A stretch of 51,184 bases of DNA from BOG-938 sp035524315. GTDB lineage: Bacteria > Pseudomonadota > Alphaproteobacteria > Caulobacterales > Caulobacteraceae. The notes under the pieces are model-generated. The model ran no database searches, had not been told where the DNA came from, and saw only the letters and a program-made list of their open reading frames with translations. Positions 16,527 through 24,453 of this stretch are shown here, piece by piece. Each line of letters opens with the position of its first letter. Positions within the stretch are counted from its first letter, which is position 1. Made by a program: the position numbers and the translations under genes. The DNA is taken from contig DATKPD010000086.1 of assembly GCA_035524315.1 (NCBI GenBank), forward strand, positions 1 through 51,184, in the 5' to 3' direction.

Positions 16527-17477
16527 ATGAAGATAGGGACGGGAAAGCCAGCGGCGGCCTTGGTGTCGGCGCTATTGGGAATCGCGATGGCCGCGCAGGC
16601 CCGCGCGGACGAGTTGTTGGGTCAGCCCACGCCAGGGGCGATCGACCTGCAACGCTCGGCCTCGCCGCTGCGCGACGACGTGATGTTCTTCCACAACGAC
16701 ATCCTGCTGCCGATCATCACCCTGATCGTGCTGTTCGTGTTGGCGCTGCTGCTGATCTGCATCGTCAAGTTCAACAAGCGGGCGAACCCGACGCCCGCCC
16801 GCTGGAGTCACAACACGGTGATCGAGGTAATCTGGACCGGGGTTCCGGTCCTGATCCTGATGTTCATCGCCATCTTCTCGTTCAAGCTGCTGTTCAAATA
16901 CCACGACATGCCGCAGCCCTACATGACGGTGAAGGCGACTGGCTATCAGTGGTACTGGGGCTATGCCTACCCCGACCAGAAGATCGACGAAATCACCTCG
17001 ACCATCACGCCCGAGGCCAAGACCACGCCGGAGCTTTACCGCCTGGCGGCCGACAATCCGATGGTGGTCCCGGTCGGGCAGGTGGTGCGCGTTCTGGTGA
17101 CCGGGGCGGACGTGATCCACTCGTTCTCGGTCCCGGCCTTCGGCGTGAAGATCGACGCCATCCCCGGACGGGTCAACGAGACCTGGTTTAAGGCCGAGCA
17201 GACCGGCCAGTTCTATGGCCAGTGCTCGCAGCTATGCGGCATCAATCACGCGTTCATGCCGATCCAGGTGAACGTGGTGTCTCAGGCCGACTTCAACGCC
17301 TGGGTGGCCTCCAAGCAGCCCAAGCCGGCCGTCGCCGCGCCTGCGCTGACGCCCGCAGCCGCTCCCGCGGCGCCGACCCCGGCCAAGACCGCCGTCCAGA
17401 CCAACGCCGTCCCAGGCGCCGCGGCCAAGCCCGCTGTCGCCCTGGCCTCGCTGAACCGACCGATCGGGAAAGAGTAA
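16527..17477 (+). CDS. ctaC: Cytochrome c oxidase subunit II (aa3-type)
   Basis: Membrane-anchored CuA subunit that receives electrons from cytochrome c; 316 residues. An N-terminal signal-like segment ends near AQARADE, two transmembrane helices follow (about 60-82 and 100-124), then the cupredoxin domain with the aromatic electron-entry patch GYQWYWGYAYP (about 139-149). CuA ligands are His198, Cys233, Cys237, His241 and Met244. The Cys-rich loop reads CSQLCG where most family members have CSELCG. A proline/alanine-rich tail of about 55 residues follows the domain. ATG 16527 is preferred over the GTG at 16518. First gene of the oxidase operon. Confidence 0.97.
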   Translation: MKIGTGKPAAALVSALLGIAMAAQARADELLGQPTPGAIDLQRSASPLRDDVMFFHNDILLPIITLIVLFVLALLLICIVKFNKRANPTPARWSHNTVIEVIWTGVPVLILMFIAIFSFKLLFKYHDMPQPYMTVKATGYQWYWGYAYPDQKIDEITSTITPEAKTTPELYRLAADNPMVVPVGQVVRVLVTGADVIHSFSVPAFGVKIDAIPGRVNETWFKAEQTGQFYGQCSQLCGINHAFMPIQVNVVSQADFNAWVASKQPKPAVAAPALTPAAAPAAPTPAKTAVQTNAVPGAAAKPAVALASLNRPIGKE

Positions 17478-17480
17478 GAC

Positions 17481-19151
17481 ATGGCCACTCCAGCCCACGC
17501 GCACGGTGCGCATGACGCTCACGGCGACCAAGATCACAAGCCGGGTTTCTTCACCCGCTGGTTCATGTCGACCAACCACAAGGACATCGGCACGCTCTAC
17601 ATCCTGTTCGCCATCATGGCGGGCCTTGTGGGCGGGGCGCTGTCGGGCCTGATCCGATGGGAACTGGCCGAGCCCGGCATCCAGCTGTTCCAACCCAACT
17701 CGTTCCTGGCCCGCATCGGCGTGATCGAGGGGTCCAACCACGGCTATAACGTAGTGGTCACCGCCCACGCTCTGATCATGATCTTCTTCATGGTCATGCC
17801 GGCCATGATCGGCGGATACGGCAACTGGTTCGTGCCGCTGATGATCGGCGCGCCGGACATGGCCTTCCCGCGCATGAACAACATCTCGTTCTGGCTCCTG
17901 GTCTCGTCATTCTGCCTTCTGGTCGCTTCGATGTTTGTCGATGGGGGGCCAGGACGCGGCTTTGGCGGCGGCTGGACGCTCTATCCGCCACTGTCGACCA
18001 TCGGCCACACCGGCCCGGCGATGGACTTCGCCATCTTGTCGGTCCACCTGGCCGGCGCCAGCTCGATCCTGGGGGCGATCAACTTCATCACCACCATCTT
18101 CAACATGCGCGCGCCGGGCATGACCTTGCACCGCATGCCGCTGTTCGTGTGGTCGGTGCTGGTGACAGCGTTCCTGCTGCTGCTGTCGCTGCCGGTTCTG
18201 GCGGGCGCGATCACCATGCTGTTGACCGACCGAAACTTCGGCACCCACTTCTTCGATCCCGCGGGCGGCGGCGATCCGACCATGTTCCAGCACCTGTTCT
18301 GGTTCTTCGGCCACCCGGAAGTGTACATCCTGATCCTGCCGGGCTTCGGCATCATCAGCCAGATCGTGTCGACCTTCTCTAAGAAGCCGGTGTTCGGCTA
18401 TCTGGCGATGGCCTACGCCATGGTGGCGATCGGTTTCGTCGGCTTCGTCGTGTGGGCCCACCACATGTACACCACCGGCATGACCGTGAACCTGCAGGCC
18501 TATTTCGTGGCCGCGACCATGATCATCGCGGTGCCGACCGGGGTTAAGGTGTTCTCGTGGATCGCCACCATGTGGGGCGGCTCGATCGACTTCAAGACGC
18601 CCATGCTATGGGCCGTCGGCTTCATTTTCCTGTTCACCGTGGGCGGCGTGACGGGCGTGGTCCTGGCCAACGCCGGGATCGACTATTCGCTGCACGATTC
18701 CTACTATGTGGTGGCGCACTTCCACTACGTGCTGTCGCTAGGCGCGGTGTTCTCGGTGTTTGCCGGCTTCTACTACTGGTTCGAGAAGATGTGGGGCGTG
18801 AAGTACAACGAGTTTCTCGGAGCCACGCACTTTTGGATCACCTTCGTCGGGGTGAACCTGATCTTCTTCCCGCAGCACTTCCTGGGGCTACAGGGGATGC
18901 CGCGCCGCTATGTGGATTACCCGACCGCCTTCTCCAAATGGAACGCCTTGTCCTCGTTCGGCTACGCGGTGACGTTGGTGGGTGTAGGCGTGTTCCTGCT
19001 GGTGCTGATCGAGGCGGCCGTGCGCCGGCGCAAGGCCGAGGCCAATCCGTGGGGCGAGGGCGCCACGACCTTGGAATGGACTCTGCCGTCGCCGCCGCCG
19101 TTCCACCAGTTCAGCGAACTGCCGGTGATCAAGGCCGATTCGCACCACTGA
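17481..19151 (+). CDS. ctaD: Cytochrome c oxidase subunit I (aa3-type)
   Basis: Catalytic heme a/heme a3-CuB subunit of the terminal oxidase that reduces oxygen and pumps protons; 556 residues, twelve helices expected. Seen in sequence: VVTAHALIMIFFMVMPAMIGG (low-spin heme His), GNWFVPLMIGAPDMAFPRMN with the D-channel Asn/Asp residues, FFGHPEVYILILPGFG with the cross-linked His-Tyr pair and the proton-path Glu, HHMYTTGM with two CuB His, and HFHYVLSLGAVF with the heme ligands. The presence of the HPEVY Glu marks a type A1 heme-copper oxidase. It starts 3 bases after the ctaC stop. A strong hairpin lies between it and ctaB. Confidence 0.98.
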   Translation: MATPAHAHGAHDAHGDQDHKPGFFTRWFMSTNHKDIGTLYILFAIMAGLVGGALSGLIRWELAEPGIQLFQPNSFLARIGVIEGSNHGYNVVVTAHALIMIFFMVMPAMIGGYGNWFVPLMIGAPDMAFPRMNNISFWLLVSSFCLLVASMFVDGGPGRGFGGGWTLYPPLSTIGHTGPAMDFAILSVHLAGASSILGAINFITTIFNMRAPGMTLHRMPLFVWSVLVTAFLLLLSLPVLAGAITMLLTDRNFGTHFFDPAGGGDPTMFQHLFWFFGHPEVYILILPGFGIISQIVSTFSKKPVFGYLAMAYAMVAIGFVGFVVWAHHMYTTGMTVNLQAYFVAATMIIAVPTGVKVFSWIATMWGGSIDFKTPMLWAVGFIFLFTVGGVTGVVLANAGIDYSLHDSYYVVAHFHYVLSLGAVFSVFAGFYYWFEKMWGVKYNEFLGATHFWITFVGVNLIFFPQHFLGLQGMPRRYVDYPTAFSKWNALSSFGYAVTLVGVGVFLLVLIEAAVRRRKAEANPWGEGATTLEWTLPSPPPFHQFSELPVIKADSHH

Positions 19152-19182
19152 GGCGGCCAGCCTGCGATACTTGGTCTTGAAT

Positions 19183-19221
19183 GGGCGCGGCGGCCGGAAA
19201 ATCCTTTCGGCGGCCGCGCCC
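19183..19221 (+). promoter_or_regulatory. Strong hairpin between ctaD and ctaB
   Basis: GGGCGCGGC at 19183-19191 pairs perfectly with GCCGCGCCC at 19213-19221, and the inner CCG/CGG can extend the stem around an AT-containing loop. It starts 31 bases after the ctaD stop and ends 28 bases before ctaB. With no T-run after it, an attenuator, RNA processing or 3'-end stabiliser role is more likely than full termination. Confidence 0.5.
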
Positions 19222-19249
19222 AGGTTCTATCTACGGCCCCGTGAATGAC

Positions 19250-20230
19250 ATGACCGACACGACCGCCGCCGCCGTTTCCGGCTCGCCCCCCGCGCGCTGG
19301 ACCGACTATGTGGTCCTGCTCAAGCCCCGGGTGATGTCGTTGGTGGTGTTCACCGCCTTGACCGGGCTGGTGTGCGCCCGTGCGTCCATGAGCCCGGCCC
19401 TGGGCGCCGTCGCCGTCCTGTGCATCGCGGTGGGCGCGGGGGCGGCCGGCGCGCTCAACATGTGGTACGACCGCGACATCGACGGCCTGATGCGCCGCAC
19501 GCGCGCGCGGCCCATTCCTACGGGCAAGGTGCAGTCAGCCGACGCGCTCGGTTTGGGCGTGGTGCTGTCGCTTCTGTCGGTGATGATGATGGGTATAGCG
19601 GCCAACTGGCTCGCCGCGGGCCTGCTGGCCTTCACCATCCTGTTCTACGCCATCATCTACACGGCCTGGCTCAAGCGATCGACGCCGCAGAACATCGTCA
19701 TCGGCGGGGCGTCCGGGGCCTTGCCGCCGGTGATCGGCTGGGCCGCCGCCGCCGGACATGCGCCGATCAACGCCTGGCTGCTGTTCATGATCATCTTCCT
19801 GTGGACCCCGCCCCATTCCTGGGCCCTGGCGCTCTACACCACCGGCGACTACGCCAAGGCGGGCGTGCCGATGATGCCGGTGGCCAAGGGCGGGGCCTCG
19901 ACCCGCCGCCAGATCATGCTCTACAGCTTGGTGTTCGTTCCCTTCGCCGTGGCCCCAGCCTTCACGGGCCTGGGGGGGGCGCTCTATCTGGCGGTTTCGG
20001 GCGTCGGCGGCGCGGTGTTCCTGCTGCTGGCCTTCCGCCTGTGGCGCAGCGGTTCAGGCGAGGCCGACGGCGCCACCAGCGGGCTGTACGAGGTCAAGGT
20101 CGGCTCGAAGGACGCGCGCAATCTGTTCGCCTTCTCGATCCTCTATCTGACCTTGCTGTTCGCCGCGCTGCTCGCCGAGCACGTCTTCGGACTCGCGCCG
20201 CTGGCGGCCGGCCCCAGGGCGTTCTGGTGA
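19250..20230 (+). CDS. ctaB: Protoheme IX farnesyltransferase (heme O synthase)
   Basis: Inner-membrane UbiA-superfamily prenyltransferase that converts heme B to heme O on the way to heme A for the oxidase; 326 residues. The Asp-rich motif N-x3-D-x-D is seen as NMWYDRDIDGLMRRT, followed by RPIPTG, and the second loop gives TAWLKRSTPQNIVIGGASGA. Later LWTPPHSWALAL and the KAGVPMMP words are typical. About nine helices are expected. Start ATG 19250 or GTG 19241; no clear ribosome site is seen, which fits a gene translated from a shared message. The stop overlaps the next small gene by 4 bases (GTGA). Confidence 0.96.
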   Translation: MTDTTAAAVSGSPPARWTDYVVLLKPRVMSLVVFTALTGLVCARASMSPALGAVAVLCIAVGAGAAGALNMWYDRDIDGLMRRTRARPIPTGKVQSADALGLGVVLSLLSVMMMGIAANWLAAGLLAFTILFYAIIYTAWLKRSTPQNIVIGGASGALPPVIGWAAAAGHAPINAWLLFMIIFLWTPPHSWALALYTTGDYAKAGVPMMPVAKGGASTRRQIMLYSLVFVPFAVAPAFTGLGGALYLAVSGVGGAVFLLLAFRLWRSGSGEADGATSGLYEVKVGSKDARNLFAFSILYLTLLFAALLAEHVFGLAPLAAGPRAFW

Positions 20231-20379
20231 GCGATCCCTCCAACGAGACGCCCGACGCCGCCAAGGCGCGAAGCCGGCGCAACCTGGCCATCGCCGGCGC
20301 CCTTGTGGTGTTCGTGATCCTGACCTTTATCGTGACCATTGTCAGAATGGGCGGTCATGCCTTCGACCACGGGTTCTGA
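20227..20379 (+). CDS. CoxF-like 50-aa single-span membrane protein
   Basis: Very short gene fitted between ctaB and ctaG: GTG start overlapping the ctaB stop (GTGA) and a 23-base overlap with the ctaG start. The product has a charged N-terminus ending RSRRN, one hydrophobic helix (about residues 20-40, LAIAGALVVFVILTFIV) and a short C-terminus MGGHAFDHGF. Alphaproteobacterial oxidase operons carry a small protein called CoxF at this position, and the size, topology and location fit, but the identity is inferred from context. It may assist oxidase assembly. Confidence 0.68.
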   Translation: MSDPSNETPDAAKARSRRNLAIAGALVVFVILTFIVTIVRMGGHAFDHGF

Positions 20380-20986
20380 CCCTCAGCGCAAGGCCATCCG
20401 TCGCACGGCGCTGATCTGCGGCGCGGTGTTCTTCTGCATGGTCGGCGCAGCCTTCGCCGCCGTGCCCCTCTACCGCATCTTCTGCCAGCAGACCGGCTTC
20501 GACGGCGCGAGCCGACGGGCCAGCGCGCGCTCGGACACGGTGCTGGCCCAAACCGTGACCGTGCGCTTCGACGCCAACGTGCGCGACCTGCCGTGGGACT
20601 TCGGCCCCGACCAGGTCAGCCAGACGCTCAAGATCGGCGCCACGGGCCTGGCCTTCTTCCACGTGACCAACCACGGCGACCGGCCGGTCACCGGCCATGC
20701 GGTGTTCAACGTGGCGCCCCAGCGCGCGGGGCTCTATTTCGAGAAACTGCAGTGCTTCTGCTTTACCGACCAGACGCTCAAGCCCGGTCAGACGGCGGAC
20801 TTTCCCGTGGTCTATTTCGTCGATCCGCACTTCGCCGCCGATCCGGACACCCGGAACACACCGCAAATTACCCTGTCCTACACCTTCTATCCCGCGCCGG
20901 GATCGACGCCCGAGGCGGCGCCGGAGCCTGGCGCGCAGAATAAGACGGCCGCCCCTATTGGCGGATCGCCAAGGGCCGCGTTATAG
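20357..20986 (+). CDS. ctaG: Cytochrome c oxidase assembly protein CtaG (Cox11 type)
   Basis: Membrane-anchored periplasmic copper chaperone that delivers copper to CuB of subunit I; 209 residues. An N-terminal anchor ALICGAVFFCMVGAAFAAVP leads to PLYRIFCQQTGFDG, and the copper-binding Cys pair appears in EKLQCFCFTDQTL. The C-terminal VYFVDPHF and YTFYP follow the Cox11 pattern. The last 30 residues are Ala/Pro-rich and not conserved. The ATG at 20357 lies 22 bases inside the preceding small gene, so translation is likely coupled. No other Cox11-type gene is visible in the window. Confidence 0.95.
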   Translation: MPSTTGSDPQRKAIRRTALICGAVFFCMVGAAFAAVPLYRIFCQQTGFDGASRRASARSDTVLAQTVTVRFDANVRDLPWDFGPDQVSQTLKIGATGLAFFHVTNHGDRPVTGHAVFNVAPQRAGLYFEKLQCFCFTDQTLKPGQTADFPVVYFVDPHFAADPDTRNTPQITLSYTFYPAPGSTPEAAPEPGAQNKTAAPIGGSPRAAL

Positions 20987-21043
20987 ATTCGGCAAAAGCA
21001 AATGCGGCCCTGGCCGCGACAGACATAGGGGGGCTTTCCGCGC

Positions 21044-21907
21044 ATGGCCCACGCAGGCGTCAAACACGACTATCACCTGGTCAACCCGAGCCCGTGGCCG
21101 CTGGTCGGTTCGCTGGCGGCCTTCGTTATGGCGGTGGGCGCGATCACCTTCATGAAGGGCCTGTTCGGCCTGCCCAAGGGGACGTGGTGGCTGCTGTTCC
21201 TGGGCTTCACCGGCGTGATCTACACCATGATCGGCTGGTGGATGGACGTGGTGAAGGAGGCCAACGAGGGCGATCACACCCCGGTGGTCTCAATTGGCCT
21301 TCGCTACGGCATGATCATGTTCATCGCCTCGGAGGTGATGTTCTTCGTCGCCTGGTTCTGGATCTTCTTCGAGATGGCGCTTTTCCATAATGTGCGCACC
21401 GCCTCGGCCATCGACGACGTGCGCACGGCGTGGGCGACGTGGCCGCCCAAGGGGGTGGAGACCGTCTCGCCCTGGCACCTGCCGCTGGTCAACACCCTGA
21501 CCTTGCTTTTGTCGGGCACCACGGTGACGTGGGCCCACCACGCCCTGCAGGAAGGCGACCGCCAGGGCGCCAAGATCGGTCTGCTGCTGACCATCATCCT
21601 GGGCGTGCTGTTCACCTCGATCCAGGCTTACGAGTACCATCACATCCTGACCGAGCAGTTGTTCTACTCGGCCGATGCGGCCAACTCGGGCCTGTACGGC
21701 TCGGCCTTCTTCATGGCCACGGGCTTCCACGGCTTTCACGTGGTGATCGGCACCATCTTCCTGACTGTGTGCCTGCTGCGGCTGATCGGCGGCGGCTTCA
21801 CCCCCGAAAAGCACTTCGGCTTCGAGGCGGCGGCCTGGTACTGGCACTTCGTAGACGTGGTGTGGCTGTTCCTGTTCGCCTTCATCTACGTGATCTTCGG
21901 CAAATGA
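21044..21907 (+). CDS. ctaE: Cytochrome c oxidase subunit III
   Basis: Seven-helix subunit III of the aa3 oxidase, 287 residues, that stabilises the proton-uptake path. Seen: YHLVNPSPWPLVGSLAAF at the start, a conserved SEVMFFVAWFWIFFEMALF, then LLLSGTTVTWAHHALQEGDR, SIQAYEYHH and TGFHGFHVVIGTIFL, and a final WYWHFVDVVWLFLFAFIYV. All are standard for the family. A GGGGGG ribosome site lies about ten bases before the ATG. It is followed by DUF983 after one base, indicating one transcript. Confidence 0.97.
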   Translation: MAHAGVKHDYHLVNPSPWPLVGSLAAFVMAVGAITFMKGLFGLPKGTWWLLFLGFTGVIYTMIGWWMDVVKEANEGDHTPVVSIGLRYGMIMFIASEVMFFVAWFWIFFEMALFHNVRTASAIDDVRTAWATWPPKGVETVSPWHLPLVNTLTLLLSGTTVTWAHHALQEGDRQGAKIGLLLTIILGVLFTSIQAYEYHHILTEQLFYSADAANSGLYGSAFFMATGFHGFHVVIGTIFLTVCLLRLIGGGFTPEKHFGFEAAAWYWHFVDVVWLFLFAFIYVIFGK

Positions 21908-21908
21908 G

Positions 21909-22277
21909 TTGAGCGCACAGGTCAATCCTGTCCTCGCGGGCCTGCGCTGCCGTTGCCCGAAATGCGGCGAAGGCATGCTGTTCAGCGGCTTCCTCCAGGT
22001 GTCGGAGCGCTGCGAGGCGTGCGGCCTGGATTTGCGCGCTGCGGATTCGGGCGACGGGCCGGCGGTTTTCATCATCCTGATCGTCGGCTGTCTGGTCGGC
22101 TTCGGCGCCCTGATCACCGAGTTCGCCTTCCACCCGCCGGTGTGGCTGCACATGATCATCTGGCTGCCCCTGACCGCGTTCCTGTGCCTGACGCTGCTGC
22201 GGCCGTTCAAGGGCGTGATGCTGGCCATGCAGTTCCACCACCGCGCGTCCGAGGCTGGCGAGCGGGACGTGCAGTGA
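21909..22277 (+). CDS. DUF983 zinc-ribbon membrane protein
   Basis: Protein of 122 residues with an N-terminal four-cysteine zinc ribbon (LRCRCPKCGEGMLF and SERCEACGLDL) followed by two transmembrane helices (AVFIILIVGCLVGFGALITE and MIIWLPLTAFLCLTLLR) and a short C-terminal tail. DUF983 genes commonly sit between ctaE and SURF1 in alphaproteobacterial oxidase operons and may assist oxidase biogenesis, but no activity is proven. The start is a TTG at 21909, one base after the ctaE stop; no other start in the right place exists. Confidence 0.85.
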   Translation: MSAQVNPVLAGLRCRCPKCGEGMLFSGFLQVSERCEACGLDLRAADSGDGPAVFIILIVGCLVGFGALITEFAFHPPVWLHMIIWLPLTAFLCLTLLRPFKGVMLAMQFHHRASEAGERDVQ

Positions 22278-22298
22278 CCCTTGCGACGGATTGTGTCC

Positions 22299-23045
22299 GT
22301 GCGTGACGCCGACGAACCCCCTCGCGGCCCCACCCTTCTTGGGACGGGCCTGTCGCTGATCTGCTTGGCCATCCTGATCAGCCTCGGGGTCTGGCAGGTG
22401 CAGCGGCTCAAATGGAAAGAGGGCCTGCTGACCCATATCGCGGCGCTCAGGACCGAGGCGCCAAGGCCCTTGGCCCAGGTCCTGAAGAGCGGCGACGTCA
22501 ACTTCGTGCGCGTGGCCTTCGATTGCCCCGACCTGATGAGCCGCCCGCGCCTGCGGCTCTACGGCCTGCAGGACGGCCAGACGGGGTATCGCCTGATGGC
22601 CGCATGCCCGGCGCCGCCGGCGGCCGGTGCGGCGAGCCTCCTGGTAGACCTGGGCTTCTTCGCCCAATCCCTGTCGGACCCAACGCCAACCGCATGCCTG
22701 AAAACACCGGCGCCGCGCCCTCTGACCGGCCCGGCGATCGGCGTTCTGCGCGCGCCGGACCCGCGCTCTTTCGTCGCCCCGTCCGATCAGCCCCAGCAGA
22801 ACCAGTGGTTCACGCGCGACCTGCCCGCCATGGCCGCAGCGCTGGGCGCGGGCGCGCCGGCGCCGGCGTTCGTGGCGCTGGAGCAAAGCCCGGGCGCGGC
22901 GCTGGATGGGTGTCCTGTGGCCCACGCCCCGCTGCCGAGCGACCTGCCCAACAACCATCTGCAGTACGCCATCACCTGGTTCGGCCTTGCGGCGGCCCTG
23001 GTCGGCGTCTATGTCGCCATGCTCTTCCGCAGGCGGCCCAACTAA
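22299..23045 (+). CDS. SURF1 family oxidase assembly protein
   Basis: Inner-membrane assembly factor implicated in heme a insertion into subunit I; 248 residues from the GTG at 22299 (a TTG at 22281 is possible). Two transmembrane segments bracket a periplasmic domain: LSLICLAILISLGVWQVQRL near the N-terminus with the family word GVWQVQRLKWKE, and AITWFGLAAALVGVYVAML at the C-terminus preceded by NNHLQYA. This NNHLQYA-TWF signature is diagnostic of SURF1. It directly precedes thrC by one base. No gene for heme A synthase (ctaA) is seen in the window. Confidence 0.9.
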   Translation: MRDADEPPRGPTLLGTGLSLICLAILISLGVWQVQRLKWKEGLLTHIAALRTEAPRPLAQVLKSGDVNFVRVAFDCPDLMSRPRLRLYGLQDGQTGYRLMAACPAPPAAGAASLLVDLGFFAQSLSDPTPTACLKTPAPRPLTGPAIGVLRAPDPRSFVAPSDQPQQNQWFTRDLPAMAAALGAGAPAPAFVALEQSPGAALDGCPVAHAPLPSDLPNNHLQYAITWFGLAAALVGVYVAMLFRRRPN

Positions 23046-23046
23046 G

Positions 23047-24453
23047 ATGCGCTATGTCTCCACCCGGGGCGAAGCTCCGGCGATCGGTTTTCTCGACGCG
23101 GTGTTGGCGGGCCTTGCGCCCGACGGCGGCCTGTACGTGCCCGAGGAGTGGCCGAGCTTCACCCCGGCCGAGATCGCGGCCTTCGACGGCAAGCCCTACG
23201 CCCAAGTGGCCGCCGCGGTGATCGGCAAGTTCGCCGGCGCGGACATCGCGGCGGATGATCTGCGGGAGATGACCGAGGACGCCTACGCCAGTTTCACCCA
23301 TCCGTGCGTGACGCCGGTCAAGCAGCTCTATCCCGGCATCAGCCTGCTTGAGCTGTTCCACGGCCCGACCTTGGCCTTCAAGGACGTGGCCATGCAGATC
23401 CTGGCGCGGCTTTATGACAAGGCGCTCAAGGCGCAGGGTCGCACCCTGACGATCGTGGCCGCCACCTCGGGCGACACCGGCGGGGCGGCGGTCGAGGCGT
23501 TTCGCGGCGCGTCCAACGCCCGCATGCTGGTGCTGTTTCCTGAAGGGCGCATCTCCGAGGTGCAGCGCCGCTTCATGACCACCGCGGCCGAACGCAACGT
23601 GCGCACGGTTTCCATCGATGGCTCGTTTGATGACTGCCAAAGCATCGTCAAGGCGCTGTTCCAGGACCGCGTGCTGCGCCAGGCGGTCGATCTGTCGGGG
23701 GTCAATTCGATCAACTGGGCGCGGATCGCGGCGCAGGCGGTCTATTATTTCACCAGCGGCGCGGCGCTGGGCGCCCCCGGCCGCAAGGTCAGCTTCGTGG
23801 TGCCGACGGGCAACTTCGGCGACGCCTTCGCCGGCTTCGTCGCGCACAAGATGGGCCTGCCGATCGAGCGCATCGTCGCGGCCACCAACAGCAACGACAT
23901 CGTCTCGCGCGCCCTGGAGACGGGCCGCTATGAGCGCGGCGCCGTGCTGGCGACCCAGAGCCCGGCGATGGACATCCAGATCGCCTCCAACTTCGAGCGG
24001 CTGTATTTCGAGGCGACCCGGCGCGAGGCGCTGGAGACCGCGCGCACCTTCGACGCCTTCGCCCGCACCGGCTCGGTCACCATTCCGCCCCAGGCCTTCG
24101 CGGCCATGCGCGAACTGTTTAGCGGCGAGGCGGTCGACGAGGGCGAGACCAGTCGCACCATCGTCGCGACCCTCAACGAGACGGGCGAACTGATCGACCC
24201 GCACACCGCGGTCGCGGTCGCGGCGGCCAAGCGCCTGAAGGCGCGGGGCAAGCTCGGCCAGGCGCCGCTGATCGTCCTGTCCACCGCCCATCCGGCCAAG
24301 TTTCCAGAGGCGGTCGAGGCGTCGGGCGGAGGTGTGCCGCCCTTGCCCGCCGCGGCGGTCGGCATCGGCCAGAAGCCCGAGCGCTTCGACCATCTGCCCA
24401 ACGACATCGGCGCGGTGAAGGCTTATCTGACCGACTTCGCGGGAGCGGCGTGA
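23047..24453 (+). CDS. thrC: Threonine synthase
   Basis: PLP-dependent cytoplasmic enzyme converting O-phospho-L-homoserine to threonine; 468 residues, the length of the long class with an N-terminal MRYVSTRG domain. The PLP Lys lies in HGPTLAFKDVAMQ (Lys112). VAATSGDTGGAAVEAF gives the phosphate-binding loop, and PTGNFGDAFAGF is a second cofactor contact. The gene is embedded in the cta block, one base after SURF1, and its stop overlaps the M16 protease start by 4 bases, so it appears to be co-transcribed with oxidase assembly genes. Start ATG 23047 is clear. Confidence 0.95.
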   Translation: MRYVSTRGEAPAIGFLDAVLAGLAPDGGLYVPEEWPSFTPAEIAAFDGKPYAQVAAAVIGKFAGADIAADDLREMTEDAYASFTHPCVTPVKQLYPGISLLELFHGPTLAFKDVAMQILARLYDKALKAQGRTLTIVAATSGDTGGAAVEAFRGASNARMLVLFPEGRISEVQRRFMTTAAERNVRTVSIDGSFDDCQSIVKALFQDRVLRQAVDLSGVNSINWARIAAQAVYYFTSGAALGAPGRKVSFVVPTGNFGDAFAGFVAHKMGLPIERIVAATNSNDIVSRALETGRYERGAVLATQSPAMDIQIASNFERLYFEATRREALETARTFDAFARTGSVTIPPQAFAAMRELFSGEAVDEGETSRTIVATLNETGELIDPHTAVAVAAAKRLKARGKLGQAPLIVLSTAHPAKFPEAVEASGGGVPPLPAAAVGIGQKPERFDHLPNDIGAVKAYLTDFAGAA

